DNA of 64,000 bases from Epiperipatus broadwayi (GCA_028023455.1 JAQFVV010012446.1:5083501-5147500); one strand, 5' to 3'. Numbered from the stretch's first letter, positions 11,028-23,524 are shown. The notes: a model not told the origin generated them from the sequence alone. Program-made: numbers and translations.

Positions 11028-13735
11028 ATGCATTGTGACTTTTTACGAATCTCTCAACCTCTATGCCCAGAGAAACCTGTTTATCTTACCTTTTCATTCC
11101 CAGCCCTAAGTTTTTCTAATATTCTTCTCTATCCTGTTTCATCCCATTTCCACGACATAATCTTTGTCAACTCCATGGCCTTTATATCTAAATTCCCCTT
11201 ATCTTTTCCCAACATAAAAAACAAGAACCCACTTTTTGTACAATCACTTTGTTTATATTTATTCTCTCACAACTTCATTATTTGCACCCTTTCTGCTTGT
11301 AAGCATTTACACTCAAATAACAGATACCTAATATTTTCCATGCCTTCCTTACATAACTTGCAGACTAAATCACACACATTTCTCCATTTATGTATATATC
11401 CGTTGTTACTAAAGATCCTGTTCGAACTTTAAACAGTAAACTACTTTCCTTACTATTATCATAAATTAACTCACACCCAATATTCTGTTTACTTCTATGT
11501 ATATTTAAATTCTTTTATACTCTCCATATTAGTTTTCCATCTCTTCAACTCCCTGGTTTTTATTAATGCATCTATTCTTCTATCCCATTTTTTGCCACTA
11601 TAACAACAACAATTCTCTTAACACAATCATCCCACCTTTTGTATAAGTATACTGACATAAAGTCTTTATCCAAATCTTCTGCATACCATACTACTTTTCT
11701 CACCCATGTTGTTGCCTGCCCTTTACTCATAACCTAATTAAATAACTGTTTTGGTTATTCTCTTATTATTCATGGATTGCAATCTACTGAACATTTTCAT
11801 TTTTCTTTTTGCATTTCTCATATATAAAGTTGACCATCCCATCTCTCCTTAAACTGCCTTCTTTCCCATCCACACATCTGCATCTAATGCATATCTTCCT
11901 ACTTTTCTTTGTACTTTAAGTAATCTAACACCCTTTTACTAAACACATAACACATCATTACCATATATCAACCCTGCTGCTGCCACTCCCTTCTATACAA
12001 TTCTACTATATCATATTTATTATATGAAAAGACTATTAATTTATTCTTTGCTTCATTTATCAATCCAAGCAATTTCTCTGATTACTTAAGATAATTCCCA
12101 AATAGTTATACCTTATATCCCCCAATAAAAAAAAAATTGTTCTCTTTTCCCAGTACGGATCATCATTACTTTTGATTTTTCTTTGCTAAATTTAATCCCC
12201 ATCTCTTTACTCACCCTTATGCATGTCTTCAGCATAACTTCCATATCCTCCCTACTTTCTATGCACAAAAAGACATCTGCAAATAAAAGACCCAATAATG
12301 TCTATAATCCCTTGCCACTTATTAATGGTATCTCTACTCCTTGTCCTAATCTTTGTTTTGCTTTCTCTATTTCTCTCAAATGCAACAAAAACAAAATAGG
12401 GGGCATAGAGCATTTTTGCCTTAGTCCCACCCCAGTTCTAGCTTTAACTGATTCTATATTTTCTAAATGATATGTATAATAATTATTTTCATACAATCTC
12501 TTGATAAGATCTACTAAAATTCATCTTATAATCTACTTTTATTTACGCTATCATATGCCTTTTCTATATCTATAAAAACCACATATAACTGTCTATCTGT
12601 ATTTCTACTTATATCTATAAGTTGTGTAACTACAAATGAACTATCTCCTATATGCCTATTTAATTGAAAACTTCCTTGCATTTCTCCCACTGTATTATTT
12701 TCTTCCATCCATTTCGCTATTCTTTCAGTCATCTTATATGTAAAAACGTTATATAGCACTGATGTTACCACTATTGGTCTATAATTACTTAACTTTCTGT
12801 GACCCTTACCCTTTCCTTGAAATAGTAGCCTTACTCTTGTATTATTCTAGCTATCCGGAAATTCTTTCTTCTGTGGCATCTTATTAAAACATGAAAATAG
12901 GTTTAATTTTGCCCTATTTTCTAAATTCATTACGATCTCTGATGCACACCCATCTAACTGTTTTGACTTTCCACTTTTCCAATTTCTTGCCTGCCTCATT
13001 TAATTCACTTTGTAAACCTAATATTTCCATTACTATATGCTTTCATGTTTCTTATCACTCTGTCCTTCACATCTAACATTTTCTATATTCATTATATAAT
13101 TATTTAAGATTGTCTCTAAATTCTTCTCTAGAGCTACGCACTATTGCCTCATCATTCTAGTAATACTATTCCCCTCTCCTCTAGATTTCTTCTTTTAATG
13201 TATTTCCAAAATTTTTTACTCGCATCTCTTCCACTTTTATTAATATATTCCAACAATTTACTATTTAATTTCATTCTCTCTATATAATTATCTATTTTAG
13301 CCAACTTCTTTTTTAAAATACTTTTCCCATTTAACATTAACATCTTTTTCACTTTCTTTGTTCTCAATATCACACTTATATTCTCTGCATGCTTTTTTCC
13401 TCTCTTTTACACTTTTATTAATGCTCACTTTTCTATTACTATTATTCTTTTGAAATATTATCACCTAAGATCCTATTTGCCACTTTTTCTACTTCACCAC
13501 ACCATTCCTTATATTCATCCCCAAACAATTCTTCCATGATTTCTTCAACTTTTATTTAAAAAATATTTTTCTAAGTTGTTATCATTCATTTTCCATCCAC
13601 ATCTTTCACTATCTTTTCTACTTTTATTACTATTTTTCGTCACATTATTAATCATTTCTATTATAAAGAAATTATGAACAGTATTACCTACTCTCTCTTT
13701 ATTATCAAACACTAATTTTCCGTATTTTATTCATT
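11028..13735 (-). pseudogene. LINE A: longest copy, minus strand, decayed
   Basis: Reading on the minus strand from about 13735: a lysine-rich linker (SGRDASKKFWKYIKRRN, about 13200), then RT motifs PIVVTSVLYNVFTYKMTERI (about 12740), VGEMQGSFQLNRHIGD, FIDIEKAYDSVNKSRL (about 12540), the RQKCSMPPILFLLHL block (about 12400), LLFADVFLC (about 12280), then FSKEKSKVMMIRTG. The C-terminal half has the CKLCKEGMENIRYL Cys motif (about 11350) and ends at about 11030 in the 3' sequence shared with 4150. It is in at least four frames. It shares with the 2395-4215 copy the unusual FADV in place of FADD. The N-terminal endonuclease is missing. Confidence 0.85.
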
Positions 13736-14509
13736 CCCTCTTTTTCTACAGTGCAATAGCGCCACCTAGTGCAATTTCAATGTTTTCTAGAAATATGCAA
13801 AAAAAAATTAATACTTTTTACAGATTAATTTAAATACTTTTCATAAAGTAAGATTTGATGAAATAGTAGAGAATTTTTTTATTTCACTACAGTTTTCTGC
13901 ATGCCCAGTAACATGTTAACCAAACTGATCTGGTAACAAATTCATAAAGAGGATCCTTCACTAAATTCTAATTTTCCCACTGTGGTTGCTTGGATATTTT
14001 AGTTTGAGTTCAATATATCAGAAAATCTACTCTCTTATTTACAACAAACTGAGTAAAATCACACTTGGGTATCAAACCTTAGCCACTCAATGACGTATTT
14101 GAAACAAAATTAAATCTCTCATAATATGCAATGACACTTTTTCCTTTTAAAACATACTTGTATTGTTATGCAAATTTAATATAAGTACTTTCACACTTCA
14201 TGTATTCTACAAATAATGTACCTTATATATATATGCATATTTTCTACCCTCAGTGTAGCATATAATCTTAAACACAGTTTAGTTGCAAATTTTTTTTTAC
14301 AATGTAAATATTTTTATTCATTTGTAAAAATTACTTCTATATTTTACTAAAATTTTTGAATAAACACATCCTTAAAACTGGTATGATATTTAGTCAAAGA
14401 ACAACCCATGTTTGAAGCAGGTAACTGTGGACTATCAGATCAGAGCAAAGAAAGCATTTTAAAACAATAATCATTCAATTAATAATGTTTTTTCCTATGA
14501 ATATTTTCA
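13736..14509. other. Non-coding sequence
   Basis: No coding features recognised. A short stretch tagcgccacctagtgcaa (about 13758) resembles the F1 termini (gtgccactcagtgccaa), hinting at a decayed F1 end. Confidence 0.4.
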
Positions 14510-14830
14510 GAAAGTGGTCGCACATCCAATTCATCCATTTCTGCATCCTGTTCTGTTTACTGCCCAGATCTTCAATTCCACATATCTCTTCCCATGTTTA
14601 TATTACCAGCAAGGTTAATCTTATCCATTCGTTCTGTTTGCTTCCATTTACCATTTTCTCCCAAACATCCTTCATTAAGGTACTGATTTTTCTTAGGGTA
14701 TGTCCAGTCTAGTTTCTCTTTCCTTCTCTAACTTCCTCAAACATTTTATTTACTCTTTTCAAAATTTCTCTATTTGTCATTTTATTCATCTGACTAATTT
14801 TCTCCATTGTTCTCAATATTATCTTAATAC
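14510..14830 (-). pseudogene. LINE C-terminal remnant (family D)
   Basis: Translated on the minus strand this gives a KISQMNKMTNREILKRVN block, then EGKRN-stop-TGHTLRK, then LMKDVWEKMVNG. That order matches the conserved C-terminal tail of many arthropod-type LINE reverse transcriptases (a TN-EVL-RV block, then a GH-LR block, then an EG/NG-rich block). It contains a stop codon and lacks the catalytic RT part. It differs from LINEs A, B and C of this window. Confidence 0.55.
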
Positions 14831-15254
14831 GTCCATGTATCCAATTTCATCAGTAATAGTGAAAATATATTTGCTGCAAAAAATAATCTCAGAAGCACTT
14901 GAGAAAAGCAGGTGCATAGATGAATAGCAAATAGTGTCAAGATATCTATAATGTGCAAGAGTATAATAATAATGCTCTGTTCATCTATGTATAGATGATG
15001 TAGTAGACAAAAAGTCAGTGCATAATCACAACAAGATATACATTAAAAGAGAAGATAGTTTATATTAAAAATCATATTTTTAAAGCAGTGCTCTACAGAG
15101 ATTTTTTGTTATAAATTACTTAAAACTTATTTGCTTGCATTAAAAAAAGTGATATACTTTCATGAAAGGATAATGCATATATAAGTATACACTAAAAAGA
15201 TTAATAATACTCTATAAATTTTACAAGTGCAGTGTTTAATTTGTAAGTATATAG

Positions 15255-15563
15255 AAGGTAAATAAACCTCCATACCAGCACCATCTTACACAAGATGATA
15301 AAACTGTAAAAATACTCTCACACCAGCCACAAGATAAAGCCTGTAAGGAAATAAGAGTGCCCATCTTATTTCTGAATGATTTATATATTCATGCTGTCAC
15401 TTCTAGACACTTAAGATCTGGCTCATAAATTACCATGTGAATTTGGAAATAAGATGGTCGCTCTTATTTCCTTAAAGACTTTTATTTTGCGGCTGTTATG
15501 AGAGCATTCTTACAGTTTTATCATTTTGTTTAAGATGGTGCTGGTGTAGATGTTTGTTTACCT
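15255..15563. repeat. Foldback element, about 120-bp inverted arms
   Basis: The arm at 15255-15375 (ggtaaataaacctccatacc, then the caccatctt region) is the reverse complement, with scattered mismatches, of 15440-15563 (ending tgtttgttta cc). A 65-base centre separates them. Termini read aaggtaaa / tttacctt. No coding content. Confidence 0.75.
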
Positions 15564-16429
15564 TTTATATAGTTAGATAAAAATGATTAATTATATTTTT
15601 TATAAAGAAACAAAAAATCAATTTGTAATGAGATTGATTACATAGTAAAAAATTAAAATGTAAATCTAATTTATTTTAATAATTTTTCACCAGAATTCAT
15701 AACAGAATTTGGAAAATGTTGTTTTAAAGGTTTGTGTATCAATTGCCCTTAAAAAATGATGATAATAAAAATCCTTCACTTCTTAATCAGTGAAATGGAG
15801 CTTGGACATTGTTATAAAATTTGGTTAAAAAGGTCTATTAGTCCAAGCTTATAATTCTGTTTAGAAATCTTTACTGGTTCTTAAATATAACATTCTAAAT
15901 TTCTGTCCTTTCAAAAATTTTAAGATGTCTTTTTGATTTGTATAATTGTGGATCTAATTCCTCTATATTAAGGTCCATAAAAAATGCAGTCATCAGGGGG
16001 GAAAGTATCAATTAGTTTATGGTTTTCTTTAAAAGTGAGGCATTAAGTTTTGTCAGAAATAAGGCTGACACAGGATGTCTGGAAACTTATCAGGAAAATT
16101 AGAAATCAGATATTGATCATCAGAGAAAAAGTACAGAACCAATGGATTTCATAGAAGTAAAAGGAATGAATTTATTTACACTCCTCAATACATATTCTTT
16201 AGTTGTACTAGTTTTTTTTTTTGTTTTGGTTTGTTGTAAATGTTGCCTGGAATTCTTCATAAGGGAAGAATTTACAGATTTATGTATTTATATTTTCTTT
16301 TAAAAGTAGAAGTTTAAAAGGAGTTTGATTATCAGAAAAACCTGAAACTGAAAAGGCATTAAAGATAGCTTTAGGCCATCATTTCAACTCTTATTTATCA
16401 TCTTCAGAATGAAGATCTCTTCAAATTTA

Positions 16430-16790
16430 ATCGAGTTTTTTTAATCTGTAGCTTCTAAACATTAAATCACAAAATTTCTTTATTTCATTCATCCTTCTCA
16501 CATGCAATCTCTTTTTCAGTTTTTTTTATCACTTAATGTCTAGTTTAAAATTTCAGCTGTCCATCCATTATTATCTCTTCTAGCAATATGACCAGATGAG
16601 TTCCATTTCAATCTTATAATTCTTTTAATGATGTGAATGATACCTGTTGTCCTCTCACTCAATTATTTTTTGTATTCCCAATATACATTTCACAATACTT
16701 CATTGAGTGGTATCTAAGTTGCTTTTCTGTTAAATGAATAAGTCTCAGATCCATATATAAAAATTGGTAAAGTCATGTCAGGAAAACCAT
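16430..16790 (-). mobile_element. LINE B 3' fragment, old
   Basis: The minus strand retains the IKRIIRLKWNSSGHIARRDN-like sequence and the ILIYGSETYSF block of the LINE B C-terminus, with more divergence than the other LINE B fragments. Dead and 5'-truncated. Confidence 0.7.
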
Positions 16791-19700
16791 CGGAGGTCAA
16801 CTTTTGAATTTGAAGTTTGATAGTGATTTAATTTTGATGATGTAATTTTGAAGATTGCTAACAGTTTATGGACACGTTTTTCAAATATTAGTTTGGTTAT
16901 ATTGCTTAAAAAGCACTTCATATTATCTCTATCAATTGAATGTTATATTAGACATTGATACCACTGTTTGTTCATAATCTATTATTTCTGTAAGTTGTAT
17001 AAACTAAAAGGTCACATTTTTCATATGTTTTATCTTTACATTTTATATTCTGTTTGTTTACAAAACAATTTTTTTTCCTTTTGTATAAATAAATACAAAT
17101 AAATAAATTTTCCCTGTGGAGTTTAGTGCTGTGGTCAAATGTCAGTATTTAGAGTTTAAAGCCCTTGGATAAATTTTAGTTCTCTCATTCATACTTCTTA
17201 TAAACTCCCAAGGAATAAATCAGTTCAGTTATTTTTTTAATAGATAAATTGATTTGTTATAATTAATTTTTGATATGATAATATTTAATGAATCTAATAT
17301 TTATTATTTGAATTTTTTGTAGCCTGTCACTTCCCCCTATCTACATACTGCTATTATTCAAAAGTAAGATTTTAATCTAAATGCTATATATTTAATTCAT
17401 ATCTAACCTGTATAATCATTTAATTATATTACTAATATCTGCCCAATTAAGTATATAATGAATTCTAACTTATAAAAATATCGTGAATGTTTGAAACAAA
17501 TAATTCAAATACTACATAATTAATTATAATCGTTGTGTGTGTATATATATATAAATTTAATAATGTTTTACAGATTTAATTGTTTAAATATTTTAATATG
17601 TGAAAATATATGCTGCATTTTCATATTAGAAAAATTACTGTCAGACATCAATAGACAGTAATCAATGAAAATAATAAACTATAAATGCTTTCTGCTTTCA
17701 AACATGTACACTTTTAAATGCATTCTCCTGATCTTAATATTTATTTATGGCTTAATGAAAGAAAGCTAAACCTTTCACAATTTCTTATAAATAATAGACT
17801 ATTCCACTGATCAATCAGATGTTATAAATTAACAATTTTTAACAGATATAATTGTTTAAATATTTTAATATGTGAAAATTTCTGTTGTATTTCATATTAA
17901 AAAAATCACCATCAGATGTCAATAGATAGTAATCAATAAAAATAATAAATAACACTTCACATATTAAAATATTTAATATTTTAAATATTAAATACACATA
18001 ATCTAAAATATATATGTAAATTTTATACATTTCAAATTTTTTTAAAAAAAATCAACTTTTAGAATCAAAATAAAAAATCAAAGATTTGTTTCTGTTTGAA
18101 TTTTAAATTATAACTAAAACATTATTTTATGTAACTTTTTAATTTTTATATATATACTGCCCTTTCACATGCATCACTAAAAATGTAGCAATCTGTTTAA
18201 TGTTTGAAAGTAATGTCATTCAGATTAAAAATCATTTGCAATATAATTTATTTATTTGAAAAACATTTTAAAAAAGTCAATATTTATTATCAAAATAAAC
18301 ATTGTCATATACTTTTTTAAAAAGGAAACTTATAATCAAGATTTGTTTTTATTTTTATTTTTAAAAAAAATGTTAAGATACTTTTTAATGTACTTATTAT
18401 ATATATTGTACCATTTATTTATATATGGTACAAATATATTGGCATTTGGTAAAAGCTAAAAGAAAACGTAAATTTAGCGATCTTATTAAAAGGCACAATT
18501 TAAATTTTTTTTAGTTAGTGTAATTTTTTTTTTTTAAAACATACAATGAGAGTTGACTTTTTTGTTTCAAATTATTACTTTGATTAAAAATAAGAGTTAA
18601 AATTGGAAAGAATAAATGATATGCAGATTACTAATCCAGACAAATAAAAAGAAAAATTCCGAAGTAAAAGATTACAATCATTAAAACTTTTTTTTTTTGG
18701 AAGCTAATTAAAGATGGCAGGATTATGCTGAAAAAAAAAGACTTTATAACTTAAATTTAAGAAAGTGTGTACAAGATTATTATCTTCTATGCTGATAAAA
18801 GGACAAAAGAAATTAGATGCGCAGAAAATTCTAAAAATGGATTGCAACTATAAATGGTCAGAAAAACTTAAAACTGGGTCTTGTCTGTTTCTTTTTTCTA
18901 CACTGAAATAATTATTCATGCTGGAGTGAATTGACTGTGATCATTTATGAAGACATCCACCAGAAAAGCTTTCATGACTAGCCTTTAGGATGGACCAAGA
19001 ACAAGTTAAAACCAATGGCCACGAGCTCATTCTACCTCATGAAAAACTATGCATGGTTTTCAACCATCTACAGAAAATTGCTAAACTATGATTAATTATT
19101 ACCGAATGTGACTAAATTAAGCTTATAATATACTAGTAATAGAGACATTTGCAAATTTATCATCCAAAGAACTTTATGGAAGAAACTTAAGTAAACTTTA
19201 AAATCATTAAACTGTTGTAATTAATTGATTCATATCTGGATTAGCATGTGTGTATTATTTCCAACTTATTAGTAATTTGTGTTTTTGATATTTTAATTTG
19301 TTAGAATTAAATATTTCTAATAACAACTATTCATTGTGCATTTTTAATGATAGTTATTAAATTAATTAGTGTTAGTTTATTATGACTTGAGTATATAATT
19401 TACCTTTGCCAATATTTGTTTATTAAGCCCTGGGAATAGTATTCTTTAAAAAAATAAAGTTATGGGAAATCATAACCCCATTCTTTTAGTTACTTGCATC
19501 AAAATTATGGGGTATGAGGAAGTTAGGAGTCTATTGTCTATGACACCCTTCTATAAATTAAAACTAACTTTGTTGGCAATTCCTGTTGTAATAATTAGTA
19601 AGCCAGTTAATCACAAAATATAGCTATGTGTTTTTGGAAATAAGAACAAGATATGTTTTTATCCTAGCTTGATTAACTTTCACTTAATAGTGTGTAAAAA

Positions 19701-20374
19701 AAAGTCGTACCAGAATCTATCAAAATGAGAAGAACATTACAATATATACACCACCCTCTCATGTGCATTGCTAAAAACTTATTGAAGTGATATCAACATA
19801 TTGTAAATTTGATATCAAAATTTTTGAAATTTCATCTTCCAAACTTTCTGGATTTAAGAAAATAGGAAATTTATCTAAAATATTTTAGTGCCATATTGCA
19901 TTGTCAGCAATTAATAAGAAATGTACCAATTTTTAATAAATTATTTTGAATATAAATATATTAAATCTCAATTTTAAAATTTTATTCTAACTTCAAGAAA
20001 AGTATTTACAAACAAACAAAACAACAAATAGAGATTGTAACTTAAATAAAAACATTTAAAAGTAACAAAAAAAATTCTGAATTATAATCTCTTGATATTC
20101 CAAATAAAAATTCCAAGGAAATGAAATTATATTTATTTTGATAATATTCTTGTTTAAAATTCTTATTTAAATTAATACATATTGCTTATTACAACACCCA
20201 CTTTTTAATACATTCTTCATTTGATTTGAAATTATTATATTTTATTTCTAAATATAATTCAACAATTGTAGAGTATAAATGTGTGTGCATGCATGTGTGC
20301 TTGTATGGTTTTATTATTTAACAGTATGAATGTATAACTCAATAAAATACTTCTTTTCTTAATTTGAATATAAA
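16791..20374. other. AT-rich non-coding filler
   Basis: Very AT-rich. It contains a diverged direct repeat at 17562-17957 (listed separately) and a thrice-seen short motif (ctttcacatgcatcactaaaaa at 18160, a related one at 19755). A weak tRNA-like stretch at about 17125-17170 was too decayed to call. No genes. Confidence 0.5.
17562..17957. repeat. Direct repeat of about 128 bp, two copies
   Basis: Copies at about 17562-17690 and 17828-17957 share taattgtttaaatattttaa, tatgtgaaaat and the tagtaatcaat blocks with point changes. They are about 266 bases apart, in the same orientation. Function unknown. Confidence 0.7.
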
Positions 20375-21180
20375 AAAATAATAGTAAAGGTACACTATTC
20401 TGGAAAGATTATAAATTTAATAAAATATTGTTTCTAAGCATTGCTTTTGACCAGGTCAGTCACATTTATAGAACTACCTATAAGTTTATATAAATAGAAT
20501 TTATATAAGATATTTATTTATATAGTGCTATGTTAATAAATTGTAATTGTAAATTAGCGATCAGGCTAATGCATGTGCGCTTTACAGATTTTAAACTATA
20601 TGTAAATGAATACTCTCATTCTCAAACAAAAGATAGTCTTTATGAAAAGATAGAATGAATCCATCTATCTTTTCAACCAAAATGTTTAAGTATGGGCCAA
20701 TCTTAAGTTTTTGGAAATGAGCGCATGATGATATTAACTAAGAACGATGTACAGTAAATTTTAAATAATTTTGTGTCATTCATTCAAGCATAATAAAGTA
20801 ATTTAAAGTGACTGCTTAATACCTTCACACTCTCATCTCCAAACACTTAAGATTGGCCCATACTTAAACATTTGGGTTGAAAAGATAGATGGATTCATTC
20901 TATCTTTTTATAAAGACTTTATCTTGTGTTTGAGAATGAGAGTATTCATTTACGTATAGTTTAACATCTGTAAAGCGCATGTGCATTAGCATGATCGCTA
21001 ATTTACAATTATAAATAGAATTTATAAATTATTAATTTATATATACCATTTATGTGATAATGCAATGCATAAGTATTTTTTGTTTAATGCATTGATGTTA
21101 TTTGCAATAAACCATGCCTTTTTATATTTTCTTTTTCAATTATTATGCTCAGTGCAAATGACTTTAATATTAAGAAGAAT
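20375..21180 (-). pseudogene. Penelope-like element 3' fragment, split by an insertion
   Basis: Two blocks (20375-20490 and 21012-21180) are the reverse complement of the 3' part of the plus-strand PLE at 22580-22900. The coding block (minus strand, about 21090-21170) reads as the basic KRKYK / RHGLLQI-type end of the GIY-YIG region. The element is interrupted by the 20506-21011 foldback. Confidence 0.7.
20506..21011. mobile_element. 506-bp foldback insertion with a 15-bp target-site duplication
   Basis: The sequence TAAATAGAATTTATA occurs on both sides (20491-20505 and 21012-21026) and occurs once in the uninterrupted homologous PLE context, so it is a target-site duplication. The inserted DNA consists of inverted arms of about 190 bp (left 20535-20730, right 20835-21008). 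These share gcgctttacagat, gaatactctcattctca and aaagatagatggattcattc and their complements. No coding content. A duplication of this length suits retrotransposition more than the common cut-and-paste DNA transposons. Confidence 0.85.
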
Positions 21181-22078
21181 TGAAATTGTGGCCAGACCTC
21201 ATTTCATGTTCTAAAAATATAGATTTAATATCAAAAGGACTAGCATGGTTCATATGTATATGTTAGGCTGAAGTTACAACTCTTTTTTTGTGGAAAATCT
21301 AGTATTTTTGCAGGTCATATAATACTTGATTTCCTGCTCAATGTGGTTGTTCAGATCTGATCACTATACATATAGTCTTGCAAAAGTTTTGGCTCTTATA
21401 CTGCCAGGTTGTAGCTTTGAAACATAACTTCTACCTGCAAGTGGAATCAATACTTTACATATAGACAAACTATCGTAGACATTCCACTCAATACTAGATC
21501 ATTCACAAAAATCTCTAATCCACATACTTACAAGTTGGTATTGGATTTTCTTTCATGCACTTGGCTACTATAATACAGTACAACATTGTTGACTTTATTG
21601 TGTTCCCATCTGTGCTGAAGAAAAAAAACAATTATTGATATAAAGGATGACTTATTTCTTTAAGCTTCTTTAGTTTGGATTAAAGAAAATGAAGATACAT
21701 CAAATGGTATAATGTTTTTAGATATGTATATTCAACATTCAAACTCACAAATTAATTATAAAATGGTTCATGGTATAATTCACCCACATTCTTACATTCC
21801 AATTTCTTATAAATTAGCTGGCTTCAAATGTTTTTTGTATAAAAACTATAAATTATGCAAGTTTGAAACAGACAAAAAAAATAACATTGAAAACTAGATA
21901 AAAGATTTAGTCAATTCAAGGGATAATATTAATATATTAAATAACACATGTAAAAAATTATATTCATCTTTAAACACCAGGGACATTAATATAAAATTTT
22001 ATGCGCAGATCAGCCTTTCTTTTGTACCACATATATCTAAAAAGATTAAAACAATCTGCTCAAATGAATTCAATATTA

Positions 22079-22328
22079 ACAAAGAGCTATGCTAATTGCT
22101 CAAAAAGCTTTGTGTCTGAAACTACTCTAGCCTCTCACTGAGGAATGCCAAAGCATGAAACCGTTGGTCTGGGATTTGGTTGTGGTTTCTGATAGATATT
22201 TTAAATGCTTTCTCTTGCTAAGAGTTTATTACAAAGCTTGTTGAGAAATTAGCATAACTCTTTGTTTATATTTTACAAGTTTAAAAAAAGAAGTGGGGTC
22301 ATGTGATATATGACACTATTTTTTTTTA
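22079..22328 (+). mobile_element. F3 ribozyme element, 250 bp, with 13-bp target-site duplication
   Basis: GAATTCAATATTA flanks the insertion on both sides (22066-22078 and 22329-22341), splitting a PLE coding region. The inserted sequence starts with a roughly 36-bp arm (acaaagagctatgctaatt) that is the complement of a block ending at about 22272. A hammerhead lies at the tip of the fold. The tail after the right arm carries ggtcatgtgat and a run of T. The whole unit can fold into one extended rod. Confidence 0.8.
22115..22192 (+). ncRNA. F3 hammerhead ribozyme, apparently intact
   Basis: Core: C3 at 22138 begins CUGAGGA; stem II AUGC / GCAU with loop CAAA; then GAAA. Stem III is ACC / GGU with loop GUU, followed by C17 (cleavage triplet GUC, cut expected after 22169). 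Inner stem I is UCUCA (22133-22137) with UGGGA (22170-22174). Outer stem I is UCUGAAACUAC (22115-22125) with GUGGUUUCUGA (22182-22192), 10 of 11 positions paired. All invariant core bases are present. The 3-bp stem III is the minimal type-I form known from PLEs and animal retrozymes. Only one copy was seen, so there is no covariation support. Confidence 0.8.
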
Positions 22329-23220
22329 GAATTCAATATTAGTTTTATAACCCCAGCTAATCTTAATCAAATGTTGAATAACACTAAAGACAAATTATCT
22401 CCAGATCAAAGTCTCCAAATAGTTTATAAAACTGAATGAAACGAACCAACATGTAATGCAATTTATTATGGTGAGTCTCATTCCAACTGTGCTACAAGAT
22501 TAGCACAAGACATATATATATATATAAACATGCTAAAGCAGACACTAATATTAAATCTATATGTTTTGAATATGAAATGAAGTCTGTTTACAATTTTGAT
22601 CCTTTTTAATATTAAAGTTGTTTGCATTGAGCGCAATGATCGAAAAAGAAAATATAAAGAGGCATGGTTTATTGCAAATACATCAATGCAATAAATATGC
22701 AAGACTCATGCATTGCATTATCAGGTTAATGGTATATATTTATTAATTTATAAATTCTATTAATATAAACTTAGAGTAATTCTTTGACTATGATCGACCT
22801 TGTCAAAAGCAATGTTTAGAAACAATATTTTATTAGATTTAGAATTTTTTCAGAATAGTATACTTTTACTATTATTTTCTTATTATGAATGTATATTATT
22901 TTTAGGGATAATAGAATTAACCACTGTCTACACTGTATCATTTCAATCTTTTTCCCTCCATGGATAATTGTCTGGATAATTTTGGTATGTAATATTATAA
23001 AAATATTTTAGAATAAGAATACAGTGAAGGCTTTTGCTATCTAGACAAAATATTTTAGTCATAAAAACATCATTACATCACATGAACACCATTTCATATG
23101 CAAACACATGCCATTAATAAGAATACCAAACTCTATACAGTAGCGCCACTAAGTGCAAGCTTTGTAATTAATGGATGCAGAAAGGTCTGTGCATAAAATC
23201 CCTATCTAATGCCTACTCAT

Positions 23221-23279
23221 GCAATATCCCCAGACTGGTTTCTAGCTTGTGGCTTTCATCAGCGAGGAACCTTAGATTT
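23221..23279 (-). ncRNA. F1 hammerhead ribozyme, core intact
   Basis: Minus strand: CUGAUGA, then A, stem II AGC / GCU with loop CACAA, A, then GAAA. Stem III is AC / GU around loop CA, then cleavage triplet GUC. Stem I is UCCUCG with UGGGGA, plus a mostly paired outer segment. Stem II here is AGC/GCU where other copies have GGC/GCC, a compensatory change that supports the helix. An A·A opposition lies at the base of stem II. Best F1 copy in the window. Confidence 0.82.
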
Positions 23280-23346
23280 GAGAGCACTGTACATTGATCT
23301 TAGGATGGTTGCATTAGATCCTAAGATCTAGATGCAGTGCTCTCAA

Positions 23347-23403
23347 ATCCAAGACTCGTCACTGATGGAATCACAAGCTAGAAATTAGTCTGGGTTATTG
23401 GAT
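23347..23403 (+). ncRNA. F1 hammerhead ribozyme, A9 mutated
   Basis: Right arm of the inverted pair. CUGAUGG replaces CUGAUGA and stem II is weakened; GAAA and UAGUC remain. Probably inactive. Confidence 0.6.
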
Positions 23404-23524
23404 GAGTAGACACTAAATAGGGATTTTATGCACAAACCTTCCTGCATCCATTGATTATAAAGGTGTGCACTTGGTAGCAATACTGTATGGAGAGTTTGGT
23501 AGTCTTATTTTTGTCATAGTTACT

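Larger units (their letters stand above)
21690..22890 (+). pseudogene. Penelope-like element (reverse transcriptase C-terminus plus GIY-YIG endonuclease), interrupted
   Basis: Reading 5' to 3': FLDMYIQHSNSQINYKMVHG (PLE RT end, FLD-I block, about 21710), then HPHSYIPISYKLAGFKCF, then NIKFYAQISLSFVPHISKKI (about 21990). After the F3 insertion (22079-22328) comes ANLNQMLNNTKDKLSPDQS (about 22350), then a Cys followed by NAIYYGESHSNCATR (about 22452). This last matches the YIGET core of the GIY-YIG nuclease domain that PLEs carry C-terminally. RKRKYKEAWFIAN follows at about 22640. Frameshifts and stops are present and most of the RT is missing. Related to the minus-strand fragment at 20375-21180. 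Confidence 0.8.
23113..23515. mobile_element. F1 ribozyme element as a head-to-head inverted pair
   Basis: Inverted arms of about 190 bp meet near 23310 with almost no spacer. The outer ends read ataccaaactctatacag and the complement (ctgtatggagagtttggta). Each arm carries an F1 hammerhead, the left on the minus strand, the right on the plus strand. Upstream (23073-23090) lies a catcacatgaacacc terminus motif. Confidence 0.85.

Noticed and set aside
11028-11432. Plus-strand open frame of 134 codons
   Set aside because: It is the antisense of the LINE A C-terminal region on the minus strand.
19470-19530. Short inverted repeat around ataaccccattc / aattatggggtat
   Set aside because: Too short and imperfect to distinguish from chance in AT-rich DNA.
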